From assembly GCA_029936705.1 (NCBI GenBank), contig JAPYSD010000068.1:1-10789 (forward strand): a DNA stretch of 10,789 nt. The letters are read 5' to 3'. Within the stretch, counting starts at the first letter, position 1, and each line of letters begins with the position of its first letter. The translations under genes were made by a program, and so were the position numbers. Below the pieces are notes generated by a model. The model was not told the origin of the DNA. It saw only the letters and a program-made list of their open reading frames with translations, and did not search any database. Below, piece after piece: positions 1 through 6,117 of the stretch. Source of the DNA: Croceicoccus sp. Its GTDB lineage: Bacteria; Pseudomonadota; Alphaproteobacteria; Sphingomonadales; Sphingomonadaceae.

Positions 1-1
1 T

Positions 2-268
2 GCCACCACCTACGCGGTCGCCAGCGATGACGAGGACGAGACCGCGGAAGCCCTGGGCGACCGGCTGGCGCGGGACTGGACGCTGCCGATGGCGCTGTCC
101 TTCCTGGCCTGGTTCGTATTCGCGCCGCAGTGCCTGTCCACCATCGCCGTCGCCCGGCGCGAGACGAACGGGTGGAAATGGCCCGCGTTCATGCTCGCCT
201 ATCTGTTCGGCCTGGCCTATCTGGCGGCGGGGGCGACCTATTGGCTTGCGGTGTCCGCCGGGCTTTAG
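2..268 (+). CDS. feoB: Ferrous iron transport protein B, C-terminal fragment
   Basis: This is the last 88 codons of a gene that begins before the window, read in the frame starting at base 2 and ending in TAG at 266-268. The translation runs ARDWTLPMALSFLAWFVFAP, then QCLSTIAVARRETNGWKWP, then a second hydrophobic helix. This is the characteristic end of FeoB, the inner-membrane GTPase-linked Fe(II) permease. The Cys in the APQCLST segment and the RRETNGWKW loop between the last two membrane helices are family hallmarks. The G domain and the upstream membrane helices lie outside the window, so nothing can be said about an FeoA partner or a Fur site. ssb follows 112 bases downstream on the same strand. 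Confidence 0.9.
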   Translation, partial: ATTYAVASDDEDETAEALGDRLARDWTLPMALSFLAWFVFAPQCLSTIAVARRETNGWKWPAFMLAYLFGLAYLAAGATYWLAVSAGL

Positions 269-308
269 GCGCGCGCTGCTTCACGGCGGCGAATATTGGG
301 AAAACGCC

Positions 309-329
309 CCCTTCGGCTCTGGCGGAGGG
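309..329 (+). terminator. Weak hairpin between feoB and ssb
   Basis: CCCTTCG (309-315) can pair with CGGAGGG (323-329), a 7-bp stem including one G-T pair, with a 7-base loop. It lies 40 bases after the feoB stop. There is no T tract after it, so it may be a weak or Rho-assisted terminator, or simply chance pairing in GC-rich DNA. Confidence 0.3.
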
Positions 330-380
330 CGGCTGCCACTCCTAACTGTGGGGCTGAAGCGATTCACGAAGGACGAGAAA

Positions 381-950
381 ATGGCGGGTTCACTCAACAA
401 GGTCATGCTGATCGGCAATCTGGGCGCCGATCCGGAAATCCGGTCGTTCCAGAACGGCGGCAAGGTCGCGAACCTGCGCATCGCGACAAGCGAGACATGG
501 AAGGACCGCAACACCGGCGAGCGGCAGGAACGCACCGAGTGGCACACGGTCGCGATCTTCTCCGAAGGCCTGGTGGGCGTGGTCGAACGTTTCCTGCGCA
601 AGGGCAGCAAGGTCTATATCGAGGGGCAGTTGCAGACCCGCAAATGGCAGGATCAACAGGGTAACGACCGCTACAGCACCGAGGTCGTGCTGCGCGGGCT
701 GAACGGCACGCTGACCATGCTCGACGGCGCGCAGGGCGGCGGCGGCGGTGGTGGTCGCGGCGGCAGCGGCGGTGATTGGGGCGGTTCGTCGGGCGGCGGC
801 TCGGGCGGCGGCAACTGGAACCAGGGCGGCGGATCGTCGGGCGGTTCGGGCGGCAGCTGGAACCAGGGCGGTGCCGGGGCTGGGGCCGGTGCAGCCGGCG
901 GTGCGGCTGGCGGCGGCTACGACGATCTGGACGACGACATCCCGTTCTGA
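381..950 (+). CDS. ssb: Single-stranded DNA-binding protein
   Basis: SSB coats single-stranded DNA during replication, repair and recombination, and recruits partner proteins through its acidic tail. The 189-residue product starts MAGSLNKVMLIGNLGADPEI and has the SSB OB-fold over roughly residues 1-115, including the aromatic residues Trp40, Trp54, Phe60 and Trp88 typical of its DNA-binding face. Residues 117-179 form a very Gly-rich disordered linker with two Trp-Asn-Gln-Gly-Gly motifs. The protein ends in DDLDDDIPF, the canonical acidic interaction tip. The ATG at 381 is chosen because a GAAGGA ribosome-binding site lies at 368-373 and the protein then begins exactly as other SSBs do. The open frame runs upstream to base 27 only because it overlaps feoB in another frame. 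A strong hairpin follows the gene. Confidence 0.97.
   Translation: MAGSLNKVMLIGNLGADPEIRSFQNGGKVANLRIATSETWKDRNTGERQERTEWHTVAIFSEGLVGVVERFLRKGSKVYIEGQLQTRKWQDQQGNDRYSTEVVLRGLNGTLTMLDGAQGGGGGGGRGGSGGDWGGSSGGGSGGGNWNQGGGSSGGSGGSWNQGGAGAGAGAAGGAAGGGYDDLDDDIPF
810..871 (+). repeat. Imperfect direct repeat in the ssb linker
   Basis: GGCAACTGGAACCAGGGCGG at 810-829 recurs at 852-871 with one base changed, a period of 42 bases. It encodes the repeated Trp-Asn-Gln-Gly-Gly units of the disordered SSB linker and probably arose by local duplication, keeping the frame. Confidence 0.8.
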
Positions 951-976
951 CGAATCGCCATCCGGCAGACAATCGG

Positions 977-1010
977 ACGCCCGGTAGTCACCGACTGCCG
1001 GGCGTTGTCG
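977..1010 (+). terminator. Terminator hairpin after ssb
   Basis: ACGCCCGGTAGT (977-988) pairs with ACTGCCGGGCGT (994-1005), a 12-bp stem containing one G-T pair, with a 5-base loop. It lies 27 bases after the ssb stop. The following TTGTCGT is only partly T-rich, so termination strength is uncertain, but the stem is by far the strongest in this gap and separates ssb from ldhA. Confidence 0.75.
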
Positions 1011-1069
1011 TATGTGGACGCCGGTGGCGACAGGTCCTAGAACGGGCTTGAACAGGGCCGGAGGTGCCG

Positions 1070-2083
1070 ATGAAAACCGCCGTCTACAGCACGCGCGCCT
1101 ATGACCGCGACTTCTTGGCAGAGGCGAACCGTGCTGCCCGATCGCCCCACGATCTCAGCTTTATCGAAACGCACCTTGGCCCTCAGACCGCGATGATGGC
1201 GGAGGGGCACGCTGCCGTCTGCGTATTCGTGAACGACGTGCTCGACCGCCAGGTATTGACGGCGCTTTCCAAGACAGGAGTGCGCATCGCGGCGCTGCGC
1301 TGCGCCGGTTTCAACAATGTCGATGTCGCCGCCGCGCAGGACGCGGGCATCGCGCTGGCACGGGTGCCTGCCTATTCCCCCGACGCCATTGCCGAACATA
1401 CGCTGGCGCTGATCTTGTGCCTCAACCGCAAGGTCCACCGCGCCTATGCCCGCGTGCGCGAAGGCAATTTTGCCCTGGAAGGCCTGCTGGGCTTCGACTT
1501 GAAGGGCAAGGTCGCCGGCATCGTGGGCACCGGCCAGATCGGGCTGCGCGTGGCGGCCATCCTGCATGGCTTTGGCTGCGAGGTAATCGCGAGCGATCCT
1601 TTCCCATCAGGCGCATTGGAAGACGCGGGTGGCCGCTATGTCGACATGGACGAACTGCTGGCCCGCTCGGACATCGTCTCGCTCCACTGCCCGCTTACCC
1701 CGCGAACGAAGCACCTGATCGACGAGCGTGCCATCGCCGCGATGAAGCAGGGCGCGATGCTGATCAATACCAGCAGGGGAGCGGTCGTCGACGCGCAGGC
1801 GCTGATCGGCGGGCTGAAGAGCGGACGCATCGGCCATCTCGGCCTCGACGTATATGAAGAGGAAGGCGATCTGTTCTTCGAGGATTTGTCGGGCAGGGTG
1901 CTGCATGACGACGTGTTCGCGCGCCTCCTGACCTTTCCCAACGTGCTGATCACCGGCCACCAAGGCTTCTTCACGCGCGAGGCGATGACCGCCATCGCCG
2001 AGACCACCATCGCCAATTTCTCCCGCTTCGAGGAGACGGGCGAGCCGCTGCACCCGGTCACGATGGACATGGTGGCGCCCTGA
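1070..2083 (+). CDS. ldhA: D-lactate dehydrogenase, NAD-dependent (LdhA type)
   Basis: This is a cytoplasmic D-2-hydroxyacid dehydrogenase that interconverts pyruvate and D-lactate with NADH/NAD+. The 337-residue product follows E. coli LdhA along its length: N-terminal MKTAVYSTRAYD, then VCVFVND, ALRCAGFNNVD, RVPAYSPDAIAEHTLA and NRKVHRAYARVREGNF. The NAD-binding GTGQIG motif is at residues 153-158. The catalytic trio is present: Arg237 in NTSRGAVVD, Glu263 in LDVYEEEGDLFFED, and His297 in TGHQGFFT. The DLFFED segment favours LdhA over glyoxylate or phosphoglycerate reductases. The ATG at 1070 is preferred over the GTG at 1064 because GGAGG at 1060-1064 gives a 5-base spacing to the ATG. The gene stands alone, with a terminator before it and a convergent operon 19 bases after it. 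Whether it forms or consumes lactate here cannot be told from sequence. Confidence 0.93.
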   Translation: MKTAVYSTRAYDRDFLAEANRAARSPHDLSFIETHLGPQTAMMAEGHAAVCVFVNDVLDRQVLTALSKTGVRIAALRCAGFNNVDVAAAQDAGIALARVPAYSPDAIAEHTLALILCLNRKVHRAYARVREGNFALEGLLGFDLKGKVAGIVGTGQIGLRVAAILHGFGCEVIASDPFPSGALEDAGGRYVDMDELLARSDIVSLHCPLTPRTKHLIDERAIAAMKQGAMLINTSRGAVVDAQALIGGLKSGRIGHLGLDVYEEEGDLFFEDLSGRVLHDDVFARLLTFPNVLITGHQGFFTREAMTAIAETTIANFSRFEETGEPLHPVTMDMVAP

Positions 2084-2102
2084 TAAGCGCCCGGCCGGAC
2101 CG

Positions 2103-2624
2103 TCAGTTCAGGCCAAGGCCTTTCAGCTTCGCGAAGGGGTTTTCCTTCTCCGGCTCTGCCAGGCCAACCTCCTCGCGCACGCGGTCGGCATCGGGGCCGC
2201 AGGCAAACGGGTCGATGGCCAGTGCAAGGCTCTGCGCCACCGCTTCGCCCAGGTCGAAGCGGTCGCCCTCGTACGCGATTTCGTCGAGCTCGCTCTCTTC
2301 CAGCTCGATCTCCTCGTCGGGGCGGTAATCGTCCTTGGCAGGGACGAACAACAGGTCCAGGTCCTCTTCGATGCGGGCGGGCAGATCGTCGCCCGAAACG
2401 GCGCAGCTCTGCACGATAGCGGCCTGCAGAGCGCCCACCGCGCCGACCTTCTCGCCATCGCGCGACAGGGTCAGCGTGGCCGTCAGGCTGCCGATCGATA
2501 CCAGCGAGAATCGCTTGGCGAGAGCGGCACGCTCGGCCTCGGTTGCGACGACGTCGATCGTGCGGCCGTCGCTTTGCCGTACCGCGACCCAGCGGGCGAG
2601 TTCCGAACCGGGCGCCTCGATCAT
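2103..2624 (-). CDS. YceD/DUF177 family protein
   Basis: This 173-residue protein belongs to the YceD (DUF177) family, linked in other bacteria and plants to 23S rRNA accumulation and often found beside rpmF. Visible family traits are the central AIVQSCAVSGDDLPARIEED segment with Cys74, a long acidic stretch (about residues 98-122, rich in Asp and Glu), the DLGEAVAQSLALAIDPF segment near 124-140 and the PFAKLKGL C-terminus. The ATG overlaps the stop codon of the upstream chaperone gene (ATGA), so the two are very probably translationally coupled. In many bacteria rpmF and plsX follow; here the gene instead meets the convergent ldhA, with only 19 bases between the stops and no clear terminator. 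The molecular role in this lineage is inferred from the family only. Confidence 0.87.
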   Translation of the reverse strand: MIEAPGSELARWVAVRQSDGRTIDVVATEAERAALAKRFSLVSIGSLTATLTLSRDGEKVGAVGALQAAIVQSCAVSGDDLPARIEEDLDLLFVPAKDDYRPDEEIELEESELDEIAYEGDRFDLGEAVAQSLALAIDPFACGPDADRVREEVGLAEPEKENPFAKLKGLGLN

Positions 2625-3133
2625 CGTGCGACCTTTCCTTGCAGCAATTGCTCCATCGGGGTCGCGTCGAGATCCGCGCTCAAGCCGCGCAGCCGTGCCG
2701 CGGCCGCGCCGGGCGCCGCGCCGTCGAGCAATGTCATGTTGCGCCGCACCGCTTCCTCGAGGACGGCGGGGTCGCTACTCTCAAGCCCCTCGCGATAGGC
2801 CGAGATGCGTCCGCCCAGAGCCGATACCAGCTTGCCGATATGCTTGCCGACCATCAGGTCGCCGACACCTTCCTCGCGCAGCTGGCTGTCCATGTCGGTG
2901 ATGAAAAGCTCGGTCAGCTCGACGCCGTGGCGCGGATTGCCCGATTCCTGCAGGCGCGTCATGGTAAGCGCAGTCACGGCGCTGACCATGTCGAAGCGGC
3001 CCTCGATCGTGTCGGCCACGCGGGCGTCCCGGTACCATTCGGGTTCGCGTGCGATAGCGACCACCTCGTGCCACAGCGCGTGGATGCCGCTGGGCTCGAC
3101 CGGCTTGAACAGGCGGGCGAATAGGGATTTCAA
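2621..3133 (-). CDS. Ubiquinol-cytochrome c chaperone family protein (CBP3-like)
   Basis: The 170-residue product (MKSLFARLFKPVEPSGIHAL, then REPEWYRDARVADTIEGRFD and a DLMVGKHIGKLVSALGGR segment) matches the CBP3/ubiquinol-cytochrome c chaperone family. Its mitochondrial members help cytochrome b synthesis and bc1 complex assembly. The core EPEWY, DTIEGRFDM and VGKHIGK motifs are all seen. The start is a TTG at 3133-3131: an in-frame TAA lies three codons upstream, no ATG or GTG lies between, and AGGAG (complement of 3143-3147) sits 9 bases before the TTG. The next in-frame Met is residue 49, which would remove conserved sequence. It is first in a two-gene operon with the DUF177 gene and divergent from bamE, an arrangement I recall as common in alphaproteobacteria. 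The bc1 role in this bacterium is inferred. Confidence 0.88.
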   Translation of the reverse strand: MKSLFARLFKPVEPSGIHALWHEVVAIAREPEWYRDARVADTIEGRFDMVSAVTALTMTRLQESGNPRHGVELTELFITDMDSQLREEGVGDLMVGKHIGKLVSALGGRISAYREGLESSDPAVLEEAVRRNMTLLDGAAPGAAAARLRGLSADLDATPMEQLLQGKVAR

Positions 3134-3381
3134 TGCACGTTACTCCTGTCCCGGGACGCAGGCGGATCGCTTTCGGACCCTGCCGTTCATCGGGTATTAA
3201 ATCGCCAAGGGGCAGGCGCCCACGCGAGCCCCGGACCAGGTTCGCGGCCCATGCGGTGATAATCGGCGGGCGAACTTGTGTGGCTGCGGGTCAGGCTCTA
3301 AAGGCTTGCCACGCACGATATAGTTAGAACGCGGGGCAAGCGGAAGCCTGCTGCGCGACATCAAGACAGATAAGGCGGATC
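3134..3381. other. Divergent intergenic region between the bc1 chaperone and bamE
   Basis: This 248-base gap must hold promoters for both divergent transcription units. The leftward ribosome-binding site is at 3143-3147 and the rightward one (AAGG) at 3372-3375. AT-rich patches that could be -10 regions are at 3198-3203 (TATTAA) and around 3317-3326 (GATATAGTTA). I could not pair either with a good -35 box at normal spacing. No coding sequence, repeat or RNA gene is evident. Confidence 0.5.
3143..3147 (-). promoter_or_regulatory. Ribosome-binding site deciding a TTG start
   Basis: On the minus strand this reads AGGAG, 9 bases before the TTG at 3133. Together with the in-frame TAA just upstream of the TTG it fixes the chaperone start. 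No other start codon is available in that frame for 48 codons. Confidence 0.75.
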
Positions 3382-3879
3382 ATGCAGTCCACGCCCCGTT
3401 CCCAGTTTTCCCGATTGGCCCTTCTGGCCGCGATGTCGTCCGCGGCGTTGCTGGCCGGCGGCTGCACCGCGATCCGCGACCATCGCGGCTATCTGTTCGA
3501 CCCTGCATTGACGGACGCGATCCAGCCCGGCGTCGACAATCGCCAGTCGGTGGAAGGAACGCTCGGCCATCCCAGCTTTGCCAGCCAGTACGGCCCGCCG
3601 GTCTATTACTACGTCTCCTCCACGACGGAGCAGCGCGTGTTCGGCGTGCCGCAGACCGAAGAGCACAAGGTGCTGAAGGTCGCCTTCGACGACAGCGGCA
3701 CGGTCACCAGCGTGACGCAGGGCGGCATGGACGACGTGCGCGACATCAATCCCGATGGCGACCAGACCGAGACGATGGGCCGCGACCGCAGCTTCCTCGA
3801 GGATCTGTTCGGCAATATCGGTACCGTCGGCGGCGTGGGTGCGGGCGGCCCGACCGGTCCCGGCCCCAACGGCAGCTGA
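3382..3879 (+). CDS. bamE: Outer membrane assembly lipoprotein BamE (SmpA/OmlA family)
   Basis: BamE is a small outer-membrane lipoprotein of the BAM complex that inserts beta-barrel proteins. The 165-residue product has a lipoprotein signal peptide with a hydrophobic stretch at residues 11-26 and the lipobox LAGGC, so Cys28 would be acylated and become the mature N-terminus. The following segment DAIQPGVDNRQSVEGTLGHPS is the BamE hallmark (the 'G x x x x x V x x x L G x P' pattern), followed by the YYYVSST and EHKVLKVAFDDSGTV strands of the fold. The tail from about residue 146 is Gly/Pro-rich and probably disordered. AAGG at 3372-3375 lies 6 bases before the ATG. It is divergent from the bc1 chaperone operon, and the hslVU promoter begins 27 bases after its stop. 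Confidence 0.9.
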   Translation: MQSTPRSQFSRLALLAAMSSAALLAGGCTAIRDHRGYLFDPALTDAIQPGVDNRQSVEGTLGHPSFASQYGPPVYYYVSSTTEQRVFGVPQTEEHKVLKVAFDDSGTVTSVTQGGMDDVRDINPDGDQTETMGRDRSFLEDLFGNIGTVGGVGAGGPTGPGPNGS

Positions 3880-3886
3880 TCCTGGT

Positions 3887-3904
3887 GCCGCCGTTGCAGG
3901 CGGC
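3887..3904 (+). terminator. Short GC hairpin after bamE
   Basis: GCCGCC (3887-3892) pairs with GGCGGC (3899-3904) around a 6-base loop. It lies directly after bamE and directly before the -35 box of the hslV promoter. It lacks a T tract, so it may only weaken read-through into hslV. Confidence 0.4.
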
Positions 3905-3906
3905 GA

Positions 3907-3934
3907 CTTGAACCGGTTTGCGGGGGCCCCATAT
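3907..3934 (+). promoter_or_regulatory. Heat-shock (RpoH, sigma-32) promoter for hslVU
   Basis: CTTGAA at 3907-3912 is followed, after a 14-base spacer, by CCCCATAT at 3927-3934. This matches the established sigma-32 consensus (CTTGAA, 13-17 bases, CCCCATnT) at every specified base. The position just upstream of hslV, a known heat-shock gene in many proteobacteria, supports the call. With the usual distance from the -10 element, transcription would start at about 3941-3943, on or next to the hslV ATG. Confidence 0.88.
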
Positions 3935-3942
3935 GGCCCGCC

Positions 3943-4533
3943 ATGGACGCATATTCGCACAATAGCGCATCGGCCCATGGCCTTACGCCGTGGCATGGCA
4001 CCACCATCATCGGCGTGAAGCGCGGCGACCGCACCGTGATCGCGGGCGACGGCCAGGTTTCCATGGGCAACACCGTGATGAAGCCCAACGCGCGCAAGGT
4101 GCGGCGGCTGGGTGAGGGCGGCCCGGAAAAGGGCAAGGTCATCGCCGGGTTCGCCGGCGCCACCGCCGACGCCTTCACCCTGTTCGAGCGGCTGGAACGC
4201 AAGCTTGAGCAATATCGCGGCCAGCTCATGCGCGCCGCGGTCGAGCTTGCCAAGGACTGGCGCACCGACAAATATCTCCGCAACCTGGAAGCTTTGATGA
4301 TCGTGGCGGACAAGGACGTGCTGCTGGTCATCACCGGCAATGGCGACGTGCTCGAGCCGGAGGGCGGTATCGCGGCCATCGGATCGGGCGGCAATTACGC
4401 GCTCTCCGCCGCCAAGGCGCTGGCCGATTACGAGGACGATGCCGAGAAGATCGCGCGCAAGGCGATGAAGGTCGCCGCGGATATCTGCGTCTTCACCAAT
4501 GACAATGTGACGGTCGAAACCGTCGCGCCCTGA
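3943..4533 (+). CDS. hslV: ATP-dependent protease HslVU, peptidase subunit HslV
   Basis: HslV is the proteasome-like threonine peptidase that forms a double hexamer capped by HslU and degrades unfolded and regulatory proteins in the cytoplasm. The product has 196 residues. The core WHGTTIIGVKRGDRTVIAGD aligns with E. coli TTIVSVRR..., putting the catalytic N-terminal threonine at Thr20 after loss of a 19-residue propeptide. Asp36, Lys52 (equivalent to mature Lys33) and the AIGSGG loop with Ser148 complete the active site. GNTVMKPNARKVRRL and the AVELAKDWRTDKYLR helix are family hallmarks. The ATG at 3943 is the only usable start: no ATG, GTG or TTG lies in frame between the stop at 3877 and Thr20 apart from it. 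There is no ribosome-binding site close upstream; the transcript may be leaderless. hslU follows after 13 bases. Confidence 0.96.
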   Translation: MDAYSHNSASAHGLTPWHGTTIIGVKRGDRTVIAGDGQVSMGNTVMKPNARKVRRLGEGGPEKGKVIAGFAGATADAFTLFERLERKLEQYRGQLMRAAVELAKDWRTDKYLRNLEALMIVADKDVLLVITGNGDVLEPEGGIAAIGSGGNYALSAAKALADYEDDAEKIARKAMKVAADICVFTNDNVTVETVAP

Positions 4534-4546
4534 TCAAGAGAAATTC

Positions 4547-5845
4547 ATGAGAAACCTGACCCCCAAGGCCATCGTCGCTGCGCTGGACGAGCATATCGTC
4601 GGGCAGAAGGATGCGAAGCGCGCGGTGGCGGTTGCGCTGCGCAACCGCTGGCGCCGCCAACGCCTTGCGCCCGAACTGCGTGACGAGGTGACGCCCAAGA
4701 ACATACTGATGATCGGCCCCACCGGCTGCGGCAAGACCGAGATCAGCCGCCGCCTGGCCAAGCTGGCCGACGCGCCCTTCGTCAAGATCGAGGCGACCAA
4801 GTTCACCGAGGTCGGCTATGTCGGCCGCGATGTCGAACAGATCGCCCGCGACCTGGCCGAGGAAGCGATCCGCCTGGAAAAGGACCGGCGCCGCGAAGCC
4901 GTGCGCGAAGCGGCGAGCGAAGCCGCGATGAAGCGCCTGCTCGACGCCCTGGTCGGCGACAATGCCAGCGAGGCCACGCGCGAGAGCTTTCGCCTGCGGA
5001 TCATCGACGACACGATGAACGACAAGGAAGTCGAGATCGAGGTCGAGGACCAGCCCAACATGAACATGGAGCTGCCCGGCATGGGCGGCAATGTCGGCAT
5101 GATCAACCTGTCCGACATGATGGGCAAGGCGTTCGGCGGCCAGAAGATGAAGCGCCGCAAGCTGACCGTGGCGCAGGCCTGGGACAAGCTGGTCGACGAG
5201 GAGTCGGAAAAGCGCATGGACCAGGACGATGTCGCGCGGGTGGCGCTGGCCAACGCCGAATCGAACGGCATCGTGTTCTTGGACGAGATCGACAAGATCG
5301 CCGTGTCCGACCAGCGCGGCGGCACGGTCAGCCGCGAGGGCGTGCAGCGCGACCTGCTGCCGCTGATCGAGGGCACGACGGTCGCCACCAAGTATGGCCC
5401 CATGAAGACCGATCACATCCTTTTCATCGCATCGGGTGCGTTCCACGTGTCCAAGCCGTCGGACATGCTGCCCGAGCTGCAGGGCCGCCTGCCGATCCGC
5501 GTCGAACTGCGCGCGCTGACCGAGGAGGACTTCGTTCGCATCCTGTCGGAGACCCGGGCGAACCTGGTCGACCAGTACCGGGCGCTTATCGGGACCGAGG
5601 ACGTGACGCTCGACTTTACGCCCGATGCCATCGATGAAATCGCCGCCACCGCTGCGCAGGTGAATGAAAGCGTCGAGAATATCGGTGCCCGCCGTCTGCA
5701 GACCGTGATGGAGAAGCTGCTCGAGGAAGTCAGCTTCGACGCCGAGGAACGCACCGGCACCACCGTCACCGTCGACCGCGCCTATGTCCGCGAGCGGCTG
5801 AGCGAACTGGCGGGCGATAGCGACCTGTCGAAATACATCCTGTAA
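4547..5845 (+). CDS. hslU: ATP-dependent protease HslVU, ATPase subunit HslU
   Basis: HslU is the AAA+ unfoldase that threads substrates into HslV. The 432-residue product starts MRNLTPKAIVAALDEHIVGQ. It carries Walker A GPTGCGKT (57-64), the pore loop GYVG (90-93), a variable I domain (about 110-230) with an acidic stretch and a Met-rich segment, and Walker B IVFLDE (242-247). Further motifs are ELQGRLPIRVEL (310-321) with the candidate arginine finger Arg314, and sensor 2 GARR (380-383). The C-terminus SDLSKYIL is the conserved tail that inserts between HslV subunits and activates the peptidase. It begins 13 bases after hslV with only a weak ribosome-binding site (AAGAGA, 4536-4541), so coupling to hslV translation is likely. 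It shares the sigma-32 promoter upstream of hslV. The length is typical for the family. Confidence 0.97.
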   Translation: MRNLTPKAIVAALDEHIVGQKDAKRAVAVALRNRWRRQRLAPELRDEVTPKNILMIGPTGCGKTEISRRLAKLADAPFVKIEATKFTEVGYVGRDVEQIARDLAEEAIRLEKDRRREAVREAASEAAMKRLLDALVGDNASEATRESFRLRIIDDTMNDKEVEIEVEDQPNMNMELPGMGGNVGMINLSDMMGKAFGGQKMKRRKLTVAQAWDKLVDEESEKRMDQDDVARVALANAESNGIVFLDEIDKIAVSDQRGGTVSREGVQRDLLPLIEGTTVATKYGPMKTDHILFIASGAFHVSKPSDMLPELQGRLPIRVELRALTEEDFVRILSETRANLVDQYRALIGTEDVTLDFTPDAIDEIAATAAQVNESVENIGARRLQTVMEKLLEEVSFDAEERTGTTVTVDRAYVRERLSELAGDSDLSKYIL

Positions 5846-5858
5846 GGACAATCCGGAC

Positions 5859-6053
5859 ATGCCCGCCTCAAGCCCGCCCGATGGCCGCCTGCCCTATCGC
5901 TGCCTGACCGGCACCAGCGATCAGGCATTCTGCGAGCGCGTGTCCAAGGCGCTGGAGGAAGGCTGGAGGTTGCACGGGTCGCCCGCGCTCACTTTTGATG
6001 GCGAGCAAGTGGTGGTCGCGCAGGCGGTCGTCTGGCCGGGCTATTCCGACTGA
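5859..6053 (+). CDS. DUF1737 family small protein
   Basis: This 64-residue protein (LPYRCLTGTSDQAFCERVSK, then ALEEGWRLHGSPALTFDGE and VVVAQAVVWPGYSD) matches DUF1737, a short domain of unknown function whose hallmarks are YxCLTG, F...V..AL..GW.L.GSP and the VAQAVV strand. No signal peptide or membrane helix is visible, so it is probably cytoplasmic. AAGGA at 5844-5848, overlapping the hslU stop codon, lies 10 bases before the ATG. With only 13 bases between hslU and this gene, and a strong terminator right after it, it is very probably the third gene of the hslVU heat-shock transcript. A role connected with HslVU is only an inference from position; I know of no established function. Confidence 0.85.
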   Translation: MPASSPPDGRLPYRCLTGTSDQAFCERVSKALEEGWRLHGSPALTFDGEQVVVAQAVVWPGYSD

Positions 6054-6058
6054 ACGGA

Positions 6059-6095
6059 AAAAGGGCGCCGCTTCGATATGAAGCGGCGCCCTTTT
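6059..6095. terminator. Bidirectional Rho-independent terminator
   Basis: AAAAGGGCGCCGCTTC (6059-6074) pairs perfectly with GAAGCGGCGCCCTTTT (6080-6095) around a GATAT loop. The stem has 16 base pairs, with the core GC-rich and the outer pairs A-T. The T run on the plus strand ends the hslVU operon, and the A run at 6058-6062 gives a T run on the minus strand, so it also serves the convergent SulP gene that stops at 6118. Confidence 0.95.
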
Positions 6096-6117
6096 CGTAT
6101 CCCGTGGCCGCGCGGCG

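Noticed and set aside
27..380. N-terminal extension of the ssb frame to base 27
   Set aside because: The extra sequence overlaps feoB in another frame and is Arg/Pro-rich; the ATG at 381 has a good ribosome-binding site and gives a standard SSB start.
361..956. GANTC sites at 361-365 and 952-956 flanking ssb as possible CcrM methylation control
   Set aside because: Such 5-base sites occur often by chance and nothing else ties them to regulation here.
3306..3324. TTGCCA and TATAGT upstream of bamE as a promoter
   Set aside because: The two boxes are only 7 bases apart, far below workable spacing.
3361..4212. 283-codon minus-strand open frame over bamE and hslV
   Set aside because: It covers two confident genes and their promoter on the other strand, and its translation resembles no protein family.
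4493..5860. 455-codon open frame antisense to hslU
   Set aside because: It lies over a certain hslU gene, has low-complexity His/Gln/Leu/Ala-rich composition typical of reversed GC-rich codons, and matches no family I know.
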